Of a stretch of DNA of 6,107 nucleotides, positions 5,999 through 6,107 are shown one piece after another. This DNA is from Prevotellaceae bacterium UBA1787. GTDB lineage: Bacteria; Bacteroidota; Bacteroidia; Bacteroidales; Bacteroidaceae. The stretch lies in the NCBI GenBank assembly GCA_002315195.1, contig DCGD01000069.1, positions 1 to 6,107 on the forward strand. Direction: 5' to 3'. A program made the translations under genes and the position numbers. The notes beneath the pieces were generated by a model. The model had not been told where the DNA came from. It worked only from the letters and a program-made list of their open reading frames with translations, and did no database searches. Every line of letters starts with the position of its first letter. The stretch's first letter is position 1.

Positions 5999-6107
5999 TA
6001 TTGCTAATAAAAAAGTTACTTTCAACACACTACAATTTACAAAGCGTACTCAAGTTTCATGACCCTCAAATCCGCAACTGCTAAGGATATTCCAATTTAG
6101 TCAATCA
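5999..6107. other. Non-coding right edge, no gene recognised
   Basis: On the minus strand all three frames hold stops in the last 30 bases. On the plus strand only a 13-codon frame from 6059 appears. No tRNA, clear terminator or repeat could be supported. The stretch may be the intergenic space before a gene outside the window. Confidence 0.5.

Noticed and set aside
1..6107. CRISPR array, tRNA or rRNA gene, or complete insertion sequence
   Set aside because: No regularly spaced repeats, cloverleaf-like segments or transposase frame were seen on either strand.

Overview
The window looks like chromosomal DNA from a member of the Bacteroidota, probably the Bacteroidales. Several things point this way. 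Two transcription starts carry perfect TAnnTTTG -7 boxes, and a third candidate occurs upstream of era. Start codons follow A-rich leaders without Shine-Dalgarno sequences. There are three separate SPII-type lipoproteins. The gene set and order (DUF177/YceD, rpmF, era, der, then a DUF4878-like lipoprotein) is also typical. Genus cannot be fixed from the sequence alone.

Every supported gene lies on the minus strand, so the biological order runs from the right edge to the left. At 5949-6107 is a non-coding leader with the promoter of the first operon. Next come the DUF177/YceD protein (5481-5948) and ribosomal protein L32 (rpmF, 5269-5457), followed by a 145-base spacer with an inverted repeat and a possible era promoter. 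In related genomes, as I recall them, fabH sits at this spacer; here it is absent. Then follow the ribosome-assembly GTPases era (4236-5123) and der (2896-4208). der is broken by an apparent one-base deletion exactly in the second G4 nucleotide-specificity motif (NKWD). Six bases after der begins a small DUF4878-like lipoprotein (2485-2889).

A second transcription unit starts from a promoter near 2384-2419. It encodes a 512-residue lipoprotein whose core pattern resembles the gingipain/clan CD cysteine peptidase fold (822-2360). Five bases later begins an M3-family (Dcp-like) metallopeptidase lipoprotein, which runs off the left edge (816 to 1).

Functionally, the right half is a ribosome biogenesis block: L32, its usual DUF177 partner, the 30S-maturation GTPase Era and the 50S-maturation GTPase Der. 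The left half is a putative envelope proteolysis pair, an endopeptidase-like lipoprotein coupled to a dipeptide-releasing peptidase. No RNA genes, CRISPR arrays or complete mobile elements were seen. The most notable points are the Der frameshift, the missing fabH with a repeat in its place, and the uncharacterised gingipain-like lipoprotein paired with Dcp.
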